64,000 nt of DNA from Streptomyces sp. Je 1-332 (GCF_040730185.1 NZ_CP160402.1:4898001-4962000); one strand, 5' to 3'. Positions 8,215 to 17,165 are shown, numbered from the stretch's first letter. Notes: generated from the sequence alone by a model not told the origin. Numbers and translations: made by a program.

Positions 8215-9381
8215 GTGACGGATCCTGTGCAGGAGCGGATGCGGCGGTGGCGGCTTGTGTTGGGCGGGGGTTCCGCCGATGGGACCGGGTGTGAGCTCGG
8301 GGGGCGGGATGCGGCGATGGATGGGGCGCTTGGTGCGCTCTATGGGGGCGGGGGTGCGGGGGAGAAGGACCGGGGGCGGGACCGTTCGGCGGGGCTCGGG
8401 GCGTCCGCGCCGTCCGTGGCGCGCTGGCTCGGGGACATTCGGACGTACTTCCCCTCCTCCGTTGTTCAGGTCATGCAGCGTGACGCCATCGACCGGCTGG
8501 GGCTGTCCACGCTGCTCCTGGAGCCCGAGATGCTGGAGGCCGTGGAGGCCGACGTCCATCTGGTGGGGGCCCTTCTCTCCCTCAACAAGGCCATGCCGGA
8601 GACCACGAAGGAGACCGCGCGGGCCGTCGTACGCAAGGTCGTCGAGGACCTGGAGAAGCGGCTCGCCACGCGTACCCGCGCCACCCTCACCGGCGCGCTC
8701 GACCGCAGCGCCCGCGTCAGCCGGCCGCGCCACCACGACATCGACTGGAACCGCACCGTCGCGGCCAACCTCAAGAACTACCTGCCGGAGTACAAGACGA
8801 TCGTGCCCGAGCGCCTCATCGGGTACGGGCGGGCTTCGCAGTCCGTGAAGAAAGAGGTCATCCTCTGCATCGACCAGTCGGGCTCGATGGCCGCGTCCGT
8901 CGTCTACGCCTCGGTGTTCGGTGCCGTGCTCGGTTCGATGCGGTCGCTCAACACGCGGCTCGTCGTCTTCGACACGAATGTCGTCGACCTGACCGATCAG
9001 CTCGACGATCCGGTGGACGTCCTGTTCGGCACGCAGTTGGGGGGCGGGACCGACATCAACCGGGCGCTCGCGTACTGCCAGTCGCAGATCACCCGTCCCG
9101 CCGACACCATCGTCGTCCTCATCAGCGACCTCTACGAAGGAGGTATTCGCAACGAGATGCTGAAGCGGGTCGCGGCGATGAAGGCGTCCGGTGTGCAGTT
9201 CGTGACGCTGCTCGCGCTCTCCGACGAGGGGACACCCGCGTACGACCGCGAACACGCGGCGGCGCTCTCGGCCCTGGACGCGCCCGCCTTCGCCTGCACC
9301 CCGGATCTCTTCCCGGAGGTGATGGCAGCGGCGATCGAGAAGCGCCCACTGCCCATACCGGACATGAATACGCATCGGTAA
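8215..9381 (+). CDS. VWA (MIDAS) domain protein
   Basis: The protein has 388 residues from the GTG at 8215, which sits 7 bases after AGAGGGGAG; an ATG at 8152 (409 residues, overlapping DUF5682 by 29 bp) is possible but lacks a good site. The start TDPVQERMRRWRLVLGG resembles remembered homologues. A helical region (about 60-200) precedes a von Willebrand factor A domain with MIDAS DQSGS (220-224), the GGGTDIN threonine loop near 278 and the aspartate in ISDLYEGG near 305. VWA proteins bind metal and partner proteins, and with MoxR ATPases form chaperone-like pairs. It closes the rightward arm of the system. Confidence 0.85.
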   Translation: MTDPVQERMRRWRLVLGGGSADGTGCELGGRDAAMDGALGALYGGGGAGEKDRGRDRSAGLGASAPSVARWLGDIRTYFPSSVVQVMQRDAIDRLGLSTLLLEPEMLEAVEADVHLVGALLSLNKAMPETTKETARAVVRKVVEDLEKRLATRTRATLTGALDRSARVSRPRHHDIDWNRTVAANLKNYLPEYKTIVPERLIGYGRASQSVKKEVILCIDQSGSMAASVVYASVFGAVLGSMRSLNTRLVVFDTNVVDLTDQLDDPVDVLFGTQLGGGTDINRALAYCQSQITRPADTIVVLISDLYEGGIRNEMLKRVAAMKASGVQFVTLLALSDEGTPAYDREHAAALSALDAPAFACTPDLFPEVMAAAIEKRPLPIPDMNTHR

Positions 9382-9389
9382 CAGGGGGC

Positions 9390-9818
9390 TTGCGCGAAGG
9401 TGGGCGGCCCGTGCGAGGATCGGCGGGCTTTATCTCCCGCATACCTCGCGCAAACCTGCCGCTCGCCCCCGCATACCTCCCGCTCGCCTCCCGGAGATTC
9501 GCGTCGCGCCCGTATATCGGTCAGCGTGCCGCTCATCGCTCCGGTCCCGCCCGGCCGCTCGTGCAGACCGTCGCCGACCAGGTGCGACCCGTCGTGCAGG
9601 GCGTAGGAGGCAGCGCGGGCGAGCTCGCGTACGGAGTCACGGGCGACGTCCAGCCGTTCGCCGGTGGTGTCGTCGGCCAGGTCTCGCCCTTCGCGCAGGA
9701 CCTGACGGGCACCGTCGCTCCCGACGCCCAGTCGCTCGCCGGGAACGCCGTCACGGGCGTCCACGGCGTGGCCGACTCGGTCACCCCGAGCTACCTGCCC
9801 ACGGCGCACGCCCTCTAA
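9390..9818 (+). CDS. Small hypothetical ORF, possibly a degraded secreted-protein gene
   Basis: The frame encodes up to 142 residues and stops with TAA. Only the second half looks protein-like: it repeats a V-x-x-V-P/Q pattern (PLVQTVADQVRPVVQ, GDVQPFAGGVVGQVSPF). In a neighbouring frame just upstream (about 9520-9555) lies VPLIAPVPPG, which would extend the same pattern, so a one-base indel near the CCCGCCCGG run at about 9547 may have broken the gene. No good ribosome-binding site supports the start at 9390. I do not recognise the family. Confidence 0.35.
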   Translation: MREGGRPVRGSAGFISRIPRANLPLAPAYLPLASRRFASRPYIGQRAAHRSGPARPLVQTVADQVRPVVQGVGGSAGELAYGVTGDVQPFAGGVVGQVSPFAQDLTGTVAPDAQSLAGNAVTGVHGVADSVTPSYLPTAHAL

Positions 9819-9846
9819 GAACGGGAGCCGGAGGGGGAGCCGGAGC

Positions 9847-9884
9847 GGGAGCGGCATCCGCGCGGCGGCGCGGATGCTGCTCCC
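9847..9884. terminator. Hairpin after the VWA arm
   Basis: A 17-bp stem (GGGAGCGGCATCCGCGC with one mismatch) closes a 4-base loop and is followed by TTCTCC. It would end transcription arriving from the VWA gene and the small ORF. Bases 9885-9940 show nothing further. Confidence 0.7.
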
Positions 9885-9940
9885 TTCTCCCGCACCCCCT
9901 CTGCTCCGCTCCCAGCCAGCCCCCCCCCGCTTCCGCGATC

Positions 9941-9956
9941 TGTGACAGTCATCACC
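9941..9956. promoter_or_regulatory. CRP-like site upstream of sucCD
   Basis: TGTGA-CAGTCA-TCACC matches the TGTGA-N6-TCACA half-site layout of cAMP receptor proteins except for the last base. It lies about 200 bp before the sucC start. Streptomyces have a Crp with a similar GTG-N8-CAC preference. Confidence 0.45.
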
Positions 9957-10052
9957 GCCCAAATGTGATCTGCGATTTAGGGACCCAAGGCCCACGGCGA
10001 TAACCTGCGAGACGGACATGCCGCGTACCGGACTCCGTCCTACGCCTCCCTT

Positions 10053-10068
10053 GTGACAGCGCAGTCAC
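10053..10068. promoter_or_regulatory. GTGAC-N6-GTCAC palindrome upstream of sucC
   Basis: A perfect 5-6-5 palindrome lies about 85 bp before the sucC start. The spacing differs from a canonical CRP box, so the protein that binds it, if any, is unknown. Confidence 0.4.
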
Positions 10069-10153
10069 GTTGCCCTCCGCGGCACGCCCACGCAGACAGC
10101 TGACCACAAAGCAGCGAGATCGCAGCGAGATCACGGAAAAGGGACGGACGCGC

Positions 10154-11332
10154 GTGGACCTGTTCGAGTACCAGGCGAGGGACCTCTTCGCCAAGCACGG
10201 TGTACCGGTGCTGGCCGGTGAAGTCATCGACACGCCTGAGGCGGCGCGCGAGGCCACCGAGAAGCTGGGCGGCAAGTCGGTCGTCAAGGCACAGGTGAAG
10301 GTCGGTGGCCGCGGCAAGGCCGGCGGCGTGAAGCTGGCCGACACCCCGGACGAGGCCGTCGCTCGCGCGACGGACATTCTCGGGATGGACATCAAGGGCC
10401 ACACGGTCCACAAGGTGATGATCGCCGAGCTGTCCCCGGAGATCGAGGCGGAGTACTACGTCTCGTACCTCCTCGACCGCACCAACCGCACCTTCCTCGC
10501 CATGGCGTCGGTGCAGGGCGGCATGGACATCGAGGAGGTCGCGGAGAAGACCCCCGAGGCCCTCGCGAAGGTCCCGGTCAACGCCGTCGAGGGCGTGAAC
10601 ATCGAGAAGGCCCGCGAGATCGTGGCCCAGGCGAAGTTCCCGGCCGAGGTGGCCGAGGGTGTCGCCGAGGCCATGGTGACCCTGTGGGACACCTTCGTCG
10701 CCGAGGACGCGCTCCTCGTCGAGGTCAACCCCCTCGTCAAGACCAAGGACGGCCGCATCCTGGCCCTGGACGGCAAGGTCTCGCTCGACGAGAACGCCGA
10801 CTTCCGCCAGGCCGACCACGAGGCGCTCGAGGACAAGGACGCAGCCAACCCGCTCGAGGCTGCCGCCAAGGCCAAGAACCTCAACTACGTGAAGCTCGAC
10901 GGCGAGGTCGGCATCATCGGCAACGGCGCGGGTCTCGTCATGAGCACCCTGGACGTCGTCGCGTACGCCGGTGAGGCGCACGACAACGTCAAGCCGGCCA
11001 ACTTCCTCGACATCGGCGGCGGCGCTTCGGCCGAGGTCATGGCGAACGGCCTGGAGATCATCCTCGGCGACCCGGACGTCAAGTCCGTCTTCGTCAACGT
11101 CTTCGGTGGCATCACCGCCTGTGACGAGGTCGCCAACGGCATCGTCCAGGCGCTCGAGCTGCTCAAGTCCAAGGGCGAGGAAGTTACCAAGCCCCTGGTC
11201 GTGCGCCTCGACGGCAACAACGCGGAGCTGGGTCGCAAGATCCTGAGCGACGCCAACCACCCGCTCGTGCAGCGCGTGGACACCATGGACGGCGCGGCCG
11301 ACAAGGCCGCCGAGCTCGCGGCCGCGAAGTAA
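10154..11332 (+). CDS. sucC: Succinyl-CoA synthetase (ADP-forming) beta subunit
   Basis: The 392-residue protein starts at the GTG at 10154 ([16 protein letters not shown]), the normal family start and length. SucC forms the nucleotide-binding and dimer part of succinyl-CoA synthetase, which converts succinyl-CoA to succinate with NTP formation in the TCA cycle. The N-terminal ATP-grasp domain contains [16 protein letters not shown], and the C-terminal ligase domain carries [18 protein letters not shown] and [16 protein letters not shown]. The partner sucD follows after 22 bp, giving a two-gene operon ended by a strong hairpin. CRP-like palindromes upstream hint at carbon-source control. Confidence 0.97.
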   Translation: MDLFEYQARDLFAKHGVPVLAGEVIDTPEAAREATEKLGGKSVVKAQVKVGGRGKAGGVKLADTPDEAVARATDILGMDIKGHTVHKVMIAELSPEIEAEYYVSYLLDRTNRTFLAMASVQGGMDIEEVAEKTPEALAKVPVNAVEGVNIEKAREIVAQAKFPAEVAEGVAEAMVTLWDTFVAEDALLVEVNPLVKTKDGRILALDGKVSLDENADFRQADHEALEDKDAANPLEAAAKAKNLNYVKLDGEVGIIGNGAGLVMSTLDVVAYAGEAHDNVKPANFLDIGGGASAEVMANGLEIILGDPDVKSVFVNVFGGITACDEVANGIVQALELLKSKGEEVTKPLVVRLDGNNAELGRKILSDANHPLVQRVDTMDGAADKAAELAAAK

Positions 11333-11354
11333 GGGAAGAGGTTAAGACACCACC

Positions 11355-12239
11355 ATGGCTATCTTCCTCAACAAGGACAGCAAGGTCATCGTCCAGGGCA
11401 TGACCGGTGCCACGGGCATGAAGCACACCAAGCTCATGCTGGGTGACGGCACGAACATCGTCGGCGGCGTGAACCCGCGCAAGGCGGGCACGAAGGTCGA
11501 CTTCGACGGCACCGAGGTACCGGTCTTCGGCTCGGTCAAGGAGGCCATGGAGGCCACGGGCGCCGACGTGTCCGTCCTCTTCGTGCCGCCGGCCTTCTCC
11601 AAGGCCGCCGTCGTCGAGGCGATCGACGCCGAGATCCCCCTCGCGGTCGTCATCACCGAGGGCATCGCCGTCCACGACTCCGCCGCCTTCTGGGCGTACG
11701 CGAAGTCGAAGGGCAACAAGACCCGCATCATCGGCCCGAACTGCCCCGGTCTCATCACCCCGGGCCAGTCGAACGCCGGCATCATCCCGGGCGACATCAC
11801 GAAGCCGGGCCGCATCGGCCTGGTCTCGAAGTCCGGCACGCTGACGTACCAGATGATGTACGAGCTGCGTGACATCGGCTTCTCGTCGGCCGTCGGCATC
11901 GGTGGCGACCCGGTCATCGGTACGACGCACATCGACGCCCTCGAGGCGTTCGAGGCCGACCCCGACACCGACCTGATCGTCATGATCGGCGAGATCGGCG
12001 GCGACGCCGAGGAGCGTGCGGCGGACTACATCAAGGCCAACGTGACGAAGCCGGTCGTCGGCTACGTCGCCGGCTTCACCGCGCCCGAGGGCAAGACCAT
12101 GGGCCACGCCGGTGCCATCGTCTCCGGCTCCTCCGGTACGGCTGCCGCCAAGAAGGAGGCCCTTGAGGCCGCGGGCGTCAAGGTCGGCAAGACGCCGACC
12201 GAGACGGCCAAGCTGGCGCGCGCGATTCTGGCCGGCTGA
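11355..12239 (+). CDS. sucD: Succinyl-CoA synthetase alpha subunit
   Basis: The 294-residue subunit binds CoA in an N-terminal Rossmann domain ([16 protein letters not shown], residues about 14-29) and carries the phospho-histidine loop near the C-terminus ([21 protein letters not shown], His near 250). Together with SucC it completes the TCA-cycle enzyme. The length is typical. It lies 22 bp after sucC behind a GGGAAGAGG site and is followed at once by a Rho-independent-like terminator. Confidence 0.97.
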   Translation: MAIFLNKDSKVIVQGMTGATGMKHTKLMLGDGTNIVGGVNPRKAGTKVDFDGTEVPVFGSVKEAMEATGADVSVLFVPPAFSKAAVVEAIDAEIPLAVVITEGIAVHDSAAFWAYAKSKGNKTRIIGPNCPGLITPGQSNAGIIPGDITKPGRIGLVSKSGTLTYQMMYELRDIGFSSAVGIGGDPVIGTTHIDALEAFEADPDTDLIVMIGEIGGDAEERAADYIKANVTKPVVGYVAGFTAPEGKTMGHAGAIVSGSSGTAAAKKEALEAAGVKVGKTPTETAKLARAILAG

Positions 12240-12258
12240 AGCTTGGCCTGAGCTTTGC

Positions 12259-12305
12259 AGGTGGGCCCGCATCTCACTCACGTGAGGTGCGGGCCCACCT
12301 TTTTT
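12259..12305 (+). terminator. Intrinsic terminator of sucCD
   Basis: A 19-bp stem (AGGTGGGCCCGCATCTCAC, one G-T mismatch) with a 4-base loop is followed directly by TTTTTT, a rare canonical intrinsic terminator for this GC content. Confidence 0.92.
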
Positions 12306-12328
12306 GTCTGCGGGCCGTCCGGGGCTGG

Positions 12329-12551
12329 TCGCGCAGTTCCCCGCGCCCCTAAAAGACTGCGCAGTTCCCCGCGCCCCTGAAGACTGCGCAGTTCCCCGCG
12401 CCCCTGAAGACTGCGCCGTTCCCCGCGCCCCTAAAAGACTGCGCAGTTCCCCGCGCCCCTAAAGACTGCGCCGTTCCCCGCGCCCCTTAAAGACTGCGCC
12501 GTTCCCCGTGCCCCTAAAGGCTGCGCAGTTCCCCGCGCCCTAGAGACTGCG
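12329..12551. repeat. Eight tandem copies of the GCGCAGTTCCCCGCGCCCCT element
   Basis: Eight head-to-tail units of 27-29 bp share the core GCGCAGTTCCCCGCGCCCC, with small variants (GCGCCGTT, CCGTGCCC). The core is a dispersed intergenic element I know from many Streptomyces genomes, normally single copy; here it is amplified between the sucCD terminator and the stop of the convergent HTH gene. Confidence 0.9.
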
Positions 12552-12559
12552 TGAAAGCC

Positions 12560-13912
12560 CTACCTCGCCTGCGGTGTCAGTCTCTCCGGGCCGCTCGACA
12601 AGTCCTCGCGCAGCTTCTTGTGGAGGATCTGGTCCGCGTACGTCAGGTGGCCTGGGCCCATCCGGGGCGGTACTCCGCTGATGGCCTTGCCGGGGGTCTG
12701 CGGCGGCTCGTAGTGCGAGGGTGCCGACCTCAGGGTGAGGGCCGTCGCGCCGACGATCAGGGCGGTGAAGGCGATCGCCGCGCGGGTCCAGAACCGGGCG
12801 CGGTGCTCGCTTCCTGTGCGGACCCGGCCCGCGTTGGGGGGCGCCAGCTTCTCCGCGTTGCACAGTTTGCCGAGGCGCTGGTGCAGGGCGTCGGGCGTCG
12901 CGGCGAGTTCGGGGAGCTTCTCGGTGATCGTCTCGCGCGCGTTGAGGAGGCGGTTGGCCGCCGCGGGCGTGCTCGCCTCCGTCTCGGCCGCGGTCTCGGG
13001 CAGGTCGAGCCCGACGCCGTCGTAGAGCAGGAGGGTGCGGCGCTGCGCGGGCGGCAGGCTCATCAGCACCTTGAGGAACGCGCGGTCGGCCGCCTCGGCG
13101 GGCGGGGCGTCCGGTTGCCGGTGGGTGGGGCGCAGGCGGTGCCAGGGGGACATCGCGTACTCGTACGCCGCCGCGCGGACCCAGCCCGCCGGGTCGCGGT
13201 CGACGGCGACCTCGGGCCAGCGCTGCCAGGCGAGCTGGAAGGCGCGCTCCACGGATTCCTGGGCGAGGGTGCGGCGGCCGGTGAGGAGGTAGGTCTGGCG
13301 TACGAGGCCGGGGGCGCAGGTCCCACACAGCGTGTCGAAGGCTTCGGCGGGGGTCGCCACCGCGGCGGCCCTCGACGGCTGGGCCGTCGGATCGGACTTC
13401 GCCGAGGACGTCGGCGCGGAACTTGGTTCGGACCCCCGTGCGGGCACGGGCTCCGGCTTCCCCGCGGCCTGAGCGGCGGGCGTCGCACGCGCGACCGGCT
13501 CCGGCAGGGTGTGGCCGTTCATCGCCGCGCCGATCGGGATGCGCTCGGGGGCCTTGCCGCCCTTCGTGTCGACGGCCGAATCCGGGTCCTTGGCCCAGCT
13601 GGGGCGCTGCCGGGGGCTCTGCGCGGTGTGCTGTGCCGAGCGTTGTGCGGAGTGCTGCGCGGTGTGCTGTGCGGAGGCCGCCGGGCTGCGCTTGCCCGCG
13701 ACGGCGTGCTCGTTCGCGATCTCGGCGAGCAGCTTCGTATAGATGTCTCGCTTACGGCCGCGTGGCGTCGATCGGCCCGCCTCCCAGGAGCGGACCGTTT
13801 CGCGGGTGACGCCGACCTTCGCGGCGATCTCGGCCTGGCTCAGGCGCTTCGCCTCGCGCAGACGCCGGCGTTCCTTCGGGGACGGCAACGGTGTGGCAGG
13901 GCTCTGGGTCAT
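12560..13912 (-). CDS. XRE-type HTH protein with sigma-factor-like domain and C-terminal membrane anchor
   Basis: The protein has 450 residues from the ATG at 13912. Residues 12-55 form an XRE/Cro helix-turn-helix (LSQAEIAAKVGVTRETVRSW). A linker with four-fold SAQHTAQ-like repeats (80-98) follows. Residues 190-260 resemble sigma-70 region 2 of SigE-like ECF factors (LVRQTYLLTGRR, AFQLAWQRWPEV, DPAGWVRAAAYEYA), and 278-330 resemble region 4 (LMSLPPAQRRTLLLYDGVGLDLPETA). A single transmembrane helix (374-394) is followed by a tail of about 55 residues outside. This suggests a membrane-tethered transcription regulator. It is divergent from the PerM-like gene; the gap contains AT-rich palindromic sequence that may be its operator. 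Confidence 0.75.
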   Translation of the reverse strand: MTQSPATPLPSPKERRRLREAKRLSQAEIAAKVGVTRETVRSWEAGRSTPRGRKRDIYTKLLAEIANEHAVAGKRSPAASAQHTAQHSAQRSAQHTAQSPRQRPSWAKDPDSAVDTKGGKAPERIPIGAAMNGHTLPEPVARATPAAQAAGKPEPVPARGSEPSSAPTSSAKSDPTAQPSRAAAVATPAEAFDTLCGTCAPGLVRQTYLLTGRRTLAQESVERAFQLAWQRWPEVAVDRDPAGWVRAAAYEYAMSPWHRLRPTHRQPDAPPAEAADRAFLKVLMSLPPAQRRTLLLYDGVGLDLPETAAETEASTPAAANRLLNARETITEKLPELAATPDALHQRLGKLCNAEKLAPPNAGRVRTGSEHRARFWTRAAIAFTALIVGATALTLRSAPSHYEPPQTPGKAISGVPPRMGPGHLTYADQILHKKLREDLSSGPERLTPQAR

Positions 13913-13979
13913 GTCGGACTCTCCGCGCCGTGGGCCGTGGGCCTCCGTGCGGCGGGCAGCAGGGCGCGGCCGGTCCGCC

Positions 13980-14010
13980 GTACGAAAAAGTACATAAACG
14001 TATATTGAGC
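13980..14010. promoter_or_regulatory. AT-rich palindromic promoter/operator region
   Basis: GTACGAAAAAGTAC followed by ATAAACGTATATTG is strikingly AT-rich within a GC-rich divergent gap and contains the inverted GTAC pair and TATA-like hexamers. It could hold the promoter of the HTH gene, of the PerM-like gene, or an autoregulatory operator. Confidence 0.35.
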
Positions 14011-14062
14011 GACACATCCGGTATTCGCCTGTTACGGGGAGAAAGCGCGTGTCGTTGGCAGC

Positions 14063-15763
14063 ATGGCCGGTGTGACTCAAATCACCGACCGCAGCTCACT
14101 GTTGCCGCCCCTCAAGCAGCTGACCGAAAGGGTCCGCGATCGCTCACCCGGACTGGGGACATGCCTGTTCGGAGGCGCCGTCGCGGCCGGGCTCGGCCTG
14201 GGCGCGTGTGCCGTCCTGGTGATGGTCCTCTGGATCAGTTCCCCCTACCCGGACAGCGGTCCCGACGGGGCGCTGCATGTCGCCGCCGCGGTCTGGCTGC
14301 TCGCCCACGGCACGGAGCTGATCAGGACGGACACGCTCTCCGGGGCCCCGGCGCCGGTCGGCGTCTCGCCGTTGCTCCTCATGGCGCTGCCGGGCTGGCT
14401 CGCGCACCGGGCGGCGCGGGACGCGGCGGATCCGGAGGGGCACGGGATGGCTCCGCGGACCGCGTGGTGCGGGGTGGTCGGCGGCTATCTGCTGGTCGGC
14501 GCCGCCGCGACGCTCTACGCGGCCGGGGGCGCTCTGCGGCCGTCGTGGCCGAGCGCGGTCGTGCACCTGCCGGTGGTCGTGGCGGGCGCGGCGGCGGTGG
14601 GGGTGTGGACGGCGCTGGGGCGGCCCCGGAAGCCGCTGCCCGGCGTGGTGCGGGGTGGTCTGCACGCGCTGCCCACGGGGGTACGTCGTTTCCTCGTACG
14701 CCGACACGTCCGCGCCGTCACGCGGGCGGGGGCGGCCGGGGCGGTGGTGCTCGTCGGCGGGGGAGCGCTTCTGGTCGCGGCGTCCCTCGCGCTGCACGGT
14801 GGCCTGGCGAGGGCGTCGTTCGCGCAGGTCACGGACGTGTGGTCGGGGCGCGTCGCGGTGCTGTTGCTCGCCATGGCGCTGGTGCCGAACGCGGCGGTGT
14901 GGGGCGCGGCGTACGGCCTCGGGCCCGGCTTCGCGCTCGGCACAGGGGGTGTGGCGGGGCCGCTGGGGGTGAGCGCGGGGCCGATGCTGCCGGCGTTCCC
15001 GTTGCTCGCGGCGGTGCCGGCGGAGGGAGCCGGAACGCCGTTGACGTGGGCGGTGGGTGCGGTGCCGTTGGCGGCGGGGGTCGCGGTCGGGTGGTTCACG
15101 GCGCGGGCGGCTGTGCCGGTGCGCGGGGAGCGGGGCGAGGCGTGGTCGGCGGGGCGGACGGCGCTGGTCGCCGTGGCGGCGGCGGGGCTGTGCGGGGTGG
15201 CGCTTGCGGGGCTCGCGGAGCTGGCGGGAGGCCCGATGGGGGTGGCCGCCCTGGCCGACTTCGGTCCTGTGTGGTGGCAGGCGGGGGCGGCGGCGCTGGG
15301 GTGGGCGGCGGTGGTGGGGGTGCCGGTCGCTGTGACGGTGCGGGTATGGCGCTTGCGGACGCGGAAGGCTGCGCCGCGGGAGGCTTCGCCGCAGGAGGCT
15401 CCGCCGCGGGGGGTTCCGCCGCAGGAGGCTCCGCCGGAGGGGGCCGCATCGCGGTGGGCCGTGCTGCGGTGGGCCGTGCTGCGCTGGGCGGTGCCGCGCT
15501 GGACGTGGCCGCGGTTGCCGAAGCCTCGGCTCCCTCAGCTGCAACTGAGGGCTCCTCGTCTGCGGCTCCCTCGGATTCCGCGCCGCCGCCAGAAGCCGGA
15601 GCCGTCGGGTGCGGGGCCGACGCCGGAGCCTTTCGTGCCGTACGACTTCCTGCCGCAGGGGCCTGCGGCCGGCGTGACGGACTGGCACAGCGACGCGTCC
15701 CGCGAGGCCCGCTGGGCGGCCCTCCGAGACGCCACCACGGAGGAGCGGCCGCCGGGGGCGTAG
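14063..15763 (+). CDS. DUF6350 family membrane protein (PerM-like)
   Basis: The 566-residue polytopic protein has about ten hydrophobic segments between residues 30 and 430. The start could be the ATG at 14063 or the GTG at 14072. The placement between sucCD and purN-purH matches the Mycobacterium tuberculosis order sucCD, perM (Rv0955), purN, purH; PerM there supports cell division and persistence by stabilising FtsB. The C-terminal 130 residues are cytoplasmic low complexity: repeats of EAPPRG/EASPQE, then [13 protein letters not shown] and [13 protein letters not shown] runs. The function in Streptomyces is inferred from synteny only. Confidence 0.8.
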   Translation: MAGVTQITDRSSLLPPLKQLTERVRDRSPGLGTCLFGGAVAAGLGLGACAVLVMVLWISSPYPDSGPDGALHVAAAVWLLAHGTELIRTDTLSGAPAPVGVSPLLLMALPGWLAHRAARDAADPEGHGMAPRTAWCGVVGGYLLVGAAATLYAAGGALRPSWPSAVVHLPVVVAGAAAVGVWTALGRPRKPLPGVVRGGLHALPTGVRRFLVRRHVRAVTRAGAAGAVVLVGGGALLVAASLALHGGLARASFAQVTDVWSGRVAVLLLAMALVPNAAVWGAAYGLGPGFALGTGGVAGPLGVSAGPMLPAFPLLAAVPAEGAGTPLTWAVGAVPLAAGVAVGWFTARAAVPVRGERGEAWSAGRTALVAVAAAGLCGVALAGLAELAGGPMGVAALADFGPVWWQAGAAALGWAAVVGVPVAVTVRVWRLRTRKAAPREASPQEAPPRGVPPQEAPPEGAASRWAVLRWAVLRWAVPRWTWPRLPKPRLPQLQLRAPRLRLPRIPRRRQKPEPSGAGPTPEPFVPYDFLPQGPAAGVTDWHSDASREARWAALRDATTEERPPGA

Positions 15764-16287
15764 GGGGCGTACCCGCGGTCCAGCGGAACCCCTGCGGGGT
15801 GAGCAGCCCCGGGCTACATGGGCGCCCGGCAGCTCCGGGCCCCGCCCCAAAGCCCGTCGCTCCGCGACGGATCTTCCCCACCCGCCCACCCGTTACCCCG
15901 CGGTGGCGGGTAAGCCGCCGCTTCGCGGCGAATGCTCCCACCCACCCACCCGATTGCCCTGCGGCGCCGTCCGGGGCGAGGGGTGGGACGGATCTCCGTG
16001 CAGTGGATTGGGTGGCGGGGGAGTCGACACCGCGGGGCATTCGGGTGGGTGGGCGGGGAGTATCCGCCGCGAAGCGGCGGCCTACGGCCCCCGGCGCCCT
16101 CGGCCGAGGGGAGAACAGCAGTGCCAGCCCCGGCCACATGATCCCCCGGGCCGCCCCGCGGCCAGGTGAGCCCATGAAGGCCCGGCCAAGGTCACATCAG
16201 GCCCTCAGCCCAGCCCGGCACCCCGCCAGGCGCCACCCCCCGGGGGGTGGCAGGGTCCTCGCCCAGCCCAAGGCCCCCCGGCCAGAA
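15764..16287. other. 524-bp gap with inverted repeats and no supported gene
   Basis: Frames in this stretch translate only to low-complexity Pro/Arg/Gly sequence. The main structure is the inverted pair at 15911-16084; smaller GCCGCCGCTTCGCGGCG-type hairpins lie inside its arms. It separates convergent genes, so the structures may also terminate transcription. Confidence 0.6.
15911..16084. repeat. Long imperfect inverted repeat (arms about 55 bp)
   Basis: The left arm (15911-15966) and right arm (16031-16084) are imperfect reverse complements. Each contains a CGCCGCGAAGCGGCGG hairpin next to a run of GGGT/ACCC repeats. Such elements occur in several Streptomyces intergenic regions. Confidence 0.75.
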
Positions 16288-17142
16288 TCAGTCGCGCTCC
16301 CCCAGCAGGGGGCGCAACTGCTCGGGCAGGAGGTCGTTGCACTCCTGCTTCGACTGGCTCGTGAGCGCATCGCTCACGCACGTGTAGTAGTCGCGGTACA
16401 CCAGCTGCGCCGCGAACGTCGCCGCCACCATCGCCAGCGCCAGCGACGCCGTCACCAGCCCGCTGATCGCCGCCGTCCGCTGCGGCTTCATGACCGCGGG
16501 GTCGGCCGCCGACTGCTTGGCGGTCAGCGCCGTCGGAGCCGCCGGAGCTGTCGGAGCCGTCGGGTCCGGCGTCTTCGGCTTCGACCGCAGCGAGCTGATG
16601 CCCCAGTTCAGCGCGAGCGCGCCCAGGAGCAGAGCCACGTACCGCCAGCCGAAGAGTGCGAAGAAGAAGGCCCACATCCCGGACAGCAGGGCGTACCGAG
16701 CGCGGCGCTGGGCCGGGTCGGTCGGGTCCCAGCGCATGCCGGAGCCGGGGCCGGAGGAGCCGTCGGGCCCCTGGCCGCCGCCCTCCTTGCCGGGGCGCTC
16801 GCCGAAGCCGCCGCCCTGGGAGCGGCCGGGCTGCCGGTCGCTCCACTGGCTGCCCCAGGGGGAATGCCCCTGGCCGTCGGATTCCGGGCTGTCGCCGCCA
16901 CTCCCCGGACGGGGCCGCCACGGCTGGTCCGGGGTTCCCTCCGGCGGCGGCGCGAAGGGATTGTCGTCCTTCGAGGACCCGGAGTCACCCGAGCCGCCCG
17001 CGGAATCGGACCCTCCGGAGCCCTGGGAACCCTGCGGCGGGGACGACGGGCGGCCGTCGCGCAGCAGCGTCGAGCCGCGCTCCCCTGCGTGCGTCGATCC
17101 GAACGCCGAGGACAGCGGGAGGCGGAGGCTACGGTCCGGCAT
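16288..17142 (-). CDS. Hypothetical membrane protein with a disordered N-terminal half
   Basis: The 284-residue protein starts at the ATG at 17142 with a weak GGGGAAG site upstream. Residues 30-140 are Gly/Ser/Pro/Asp-rich and probably disordered. Hydrophobic segments lie at about 149-183 (two helices, LLSGMWAFFFALFGW and ALLLGALALNW) and 223-248. A short tail with two cysteines (YYTCVSDALTS, QECNDLL) follows outside. I do not recognise a named family; the position between the PerM gene and purN is conserved in S. coelicolor as remembered. No function can be given. Confidence 0.7.
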   Translation of the reverse strand: MPDRSLRLPLSSAFGSTHAGERGSTLLRDGRPSSPPQGSQGSGGSDSAGGSGDSGSSKDDNPFAPPPEGTPDQPWRPRPGSGGDSPESDGQGHSPWGSQWSDRQPGRSQGGGFGERPGKEGGGQGPDGSSGPGSGMRWDPTDPAQRRARYALLSGMWAFFFALFGWRYVALLLGALALNWGISSLRSKPKTPDPTAPTAPAAPTALTAKQSAADPAVMKPQRTAAISGLVTASLALAMVAATFAAQLVYRDYYTCVSDALTSQSKQECNDLLPEQLRPLLGERD

Positions 17143-17165
17143 CAGGTGTGCGTCTTCCCCTTGGT

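Noticed and set aside
12329..12551. CRISPR array
   Set aside because: Units are contiguous tandem repeats without unique spacers and no cas genes are near.
15814..16137. Small minus-strand protein in the 524-bp gap
   Set aside because: The translation follows the inverted repeat (GWVGGSIRREAAAYPPPRG) and matches a repeat rather than a gene.
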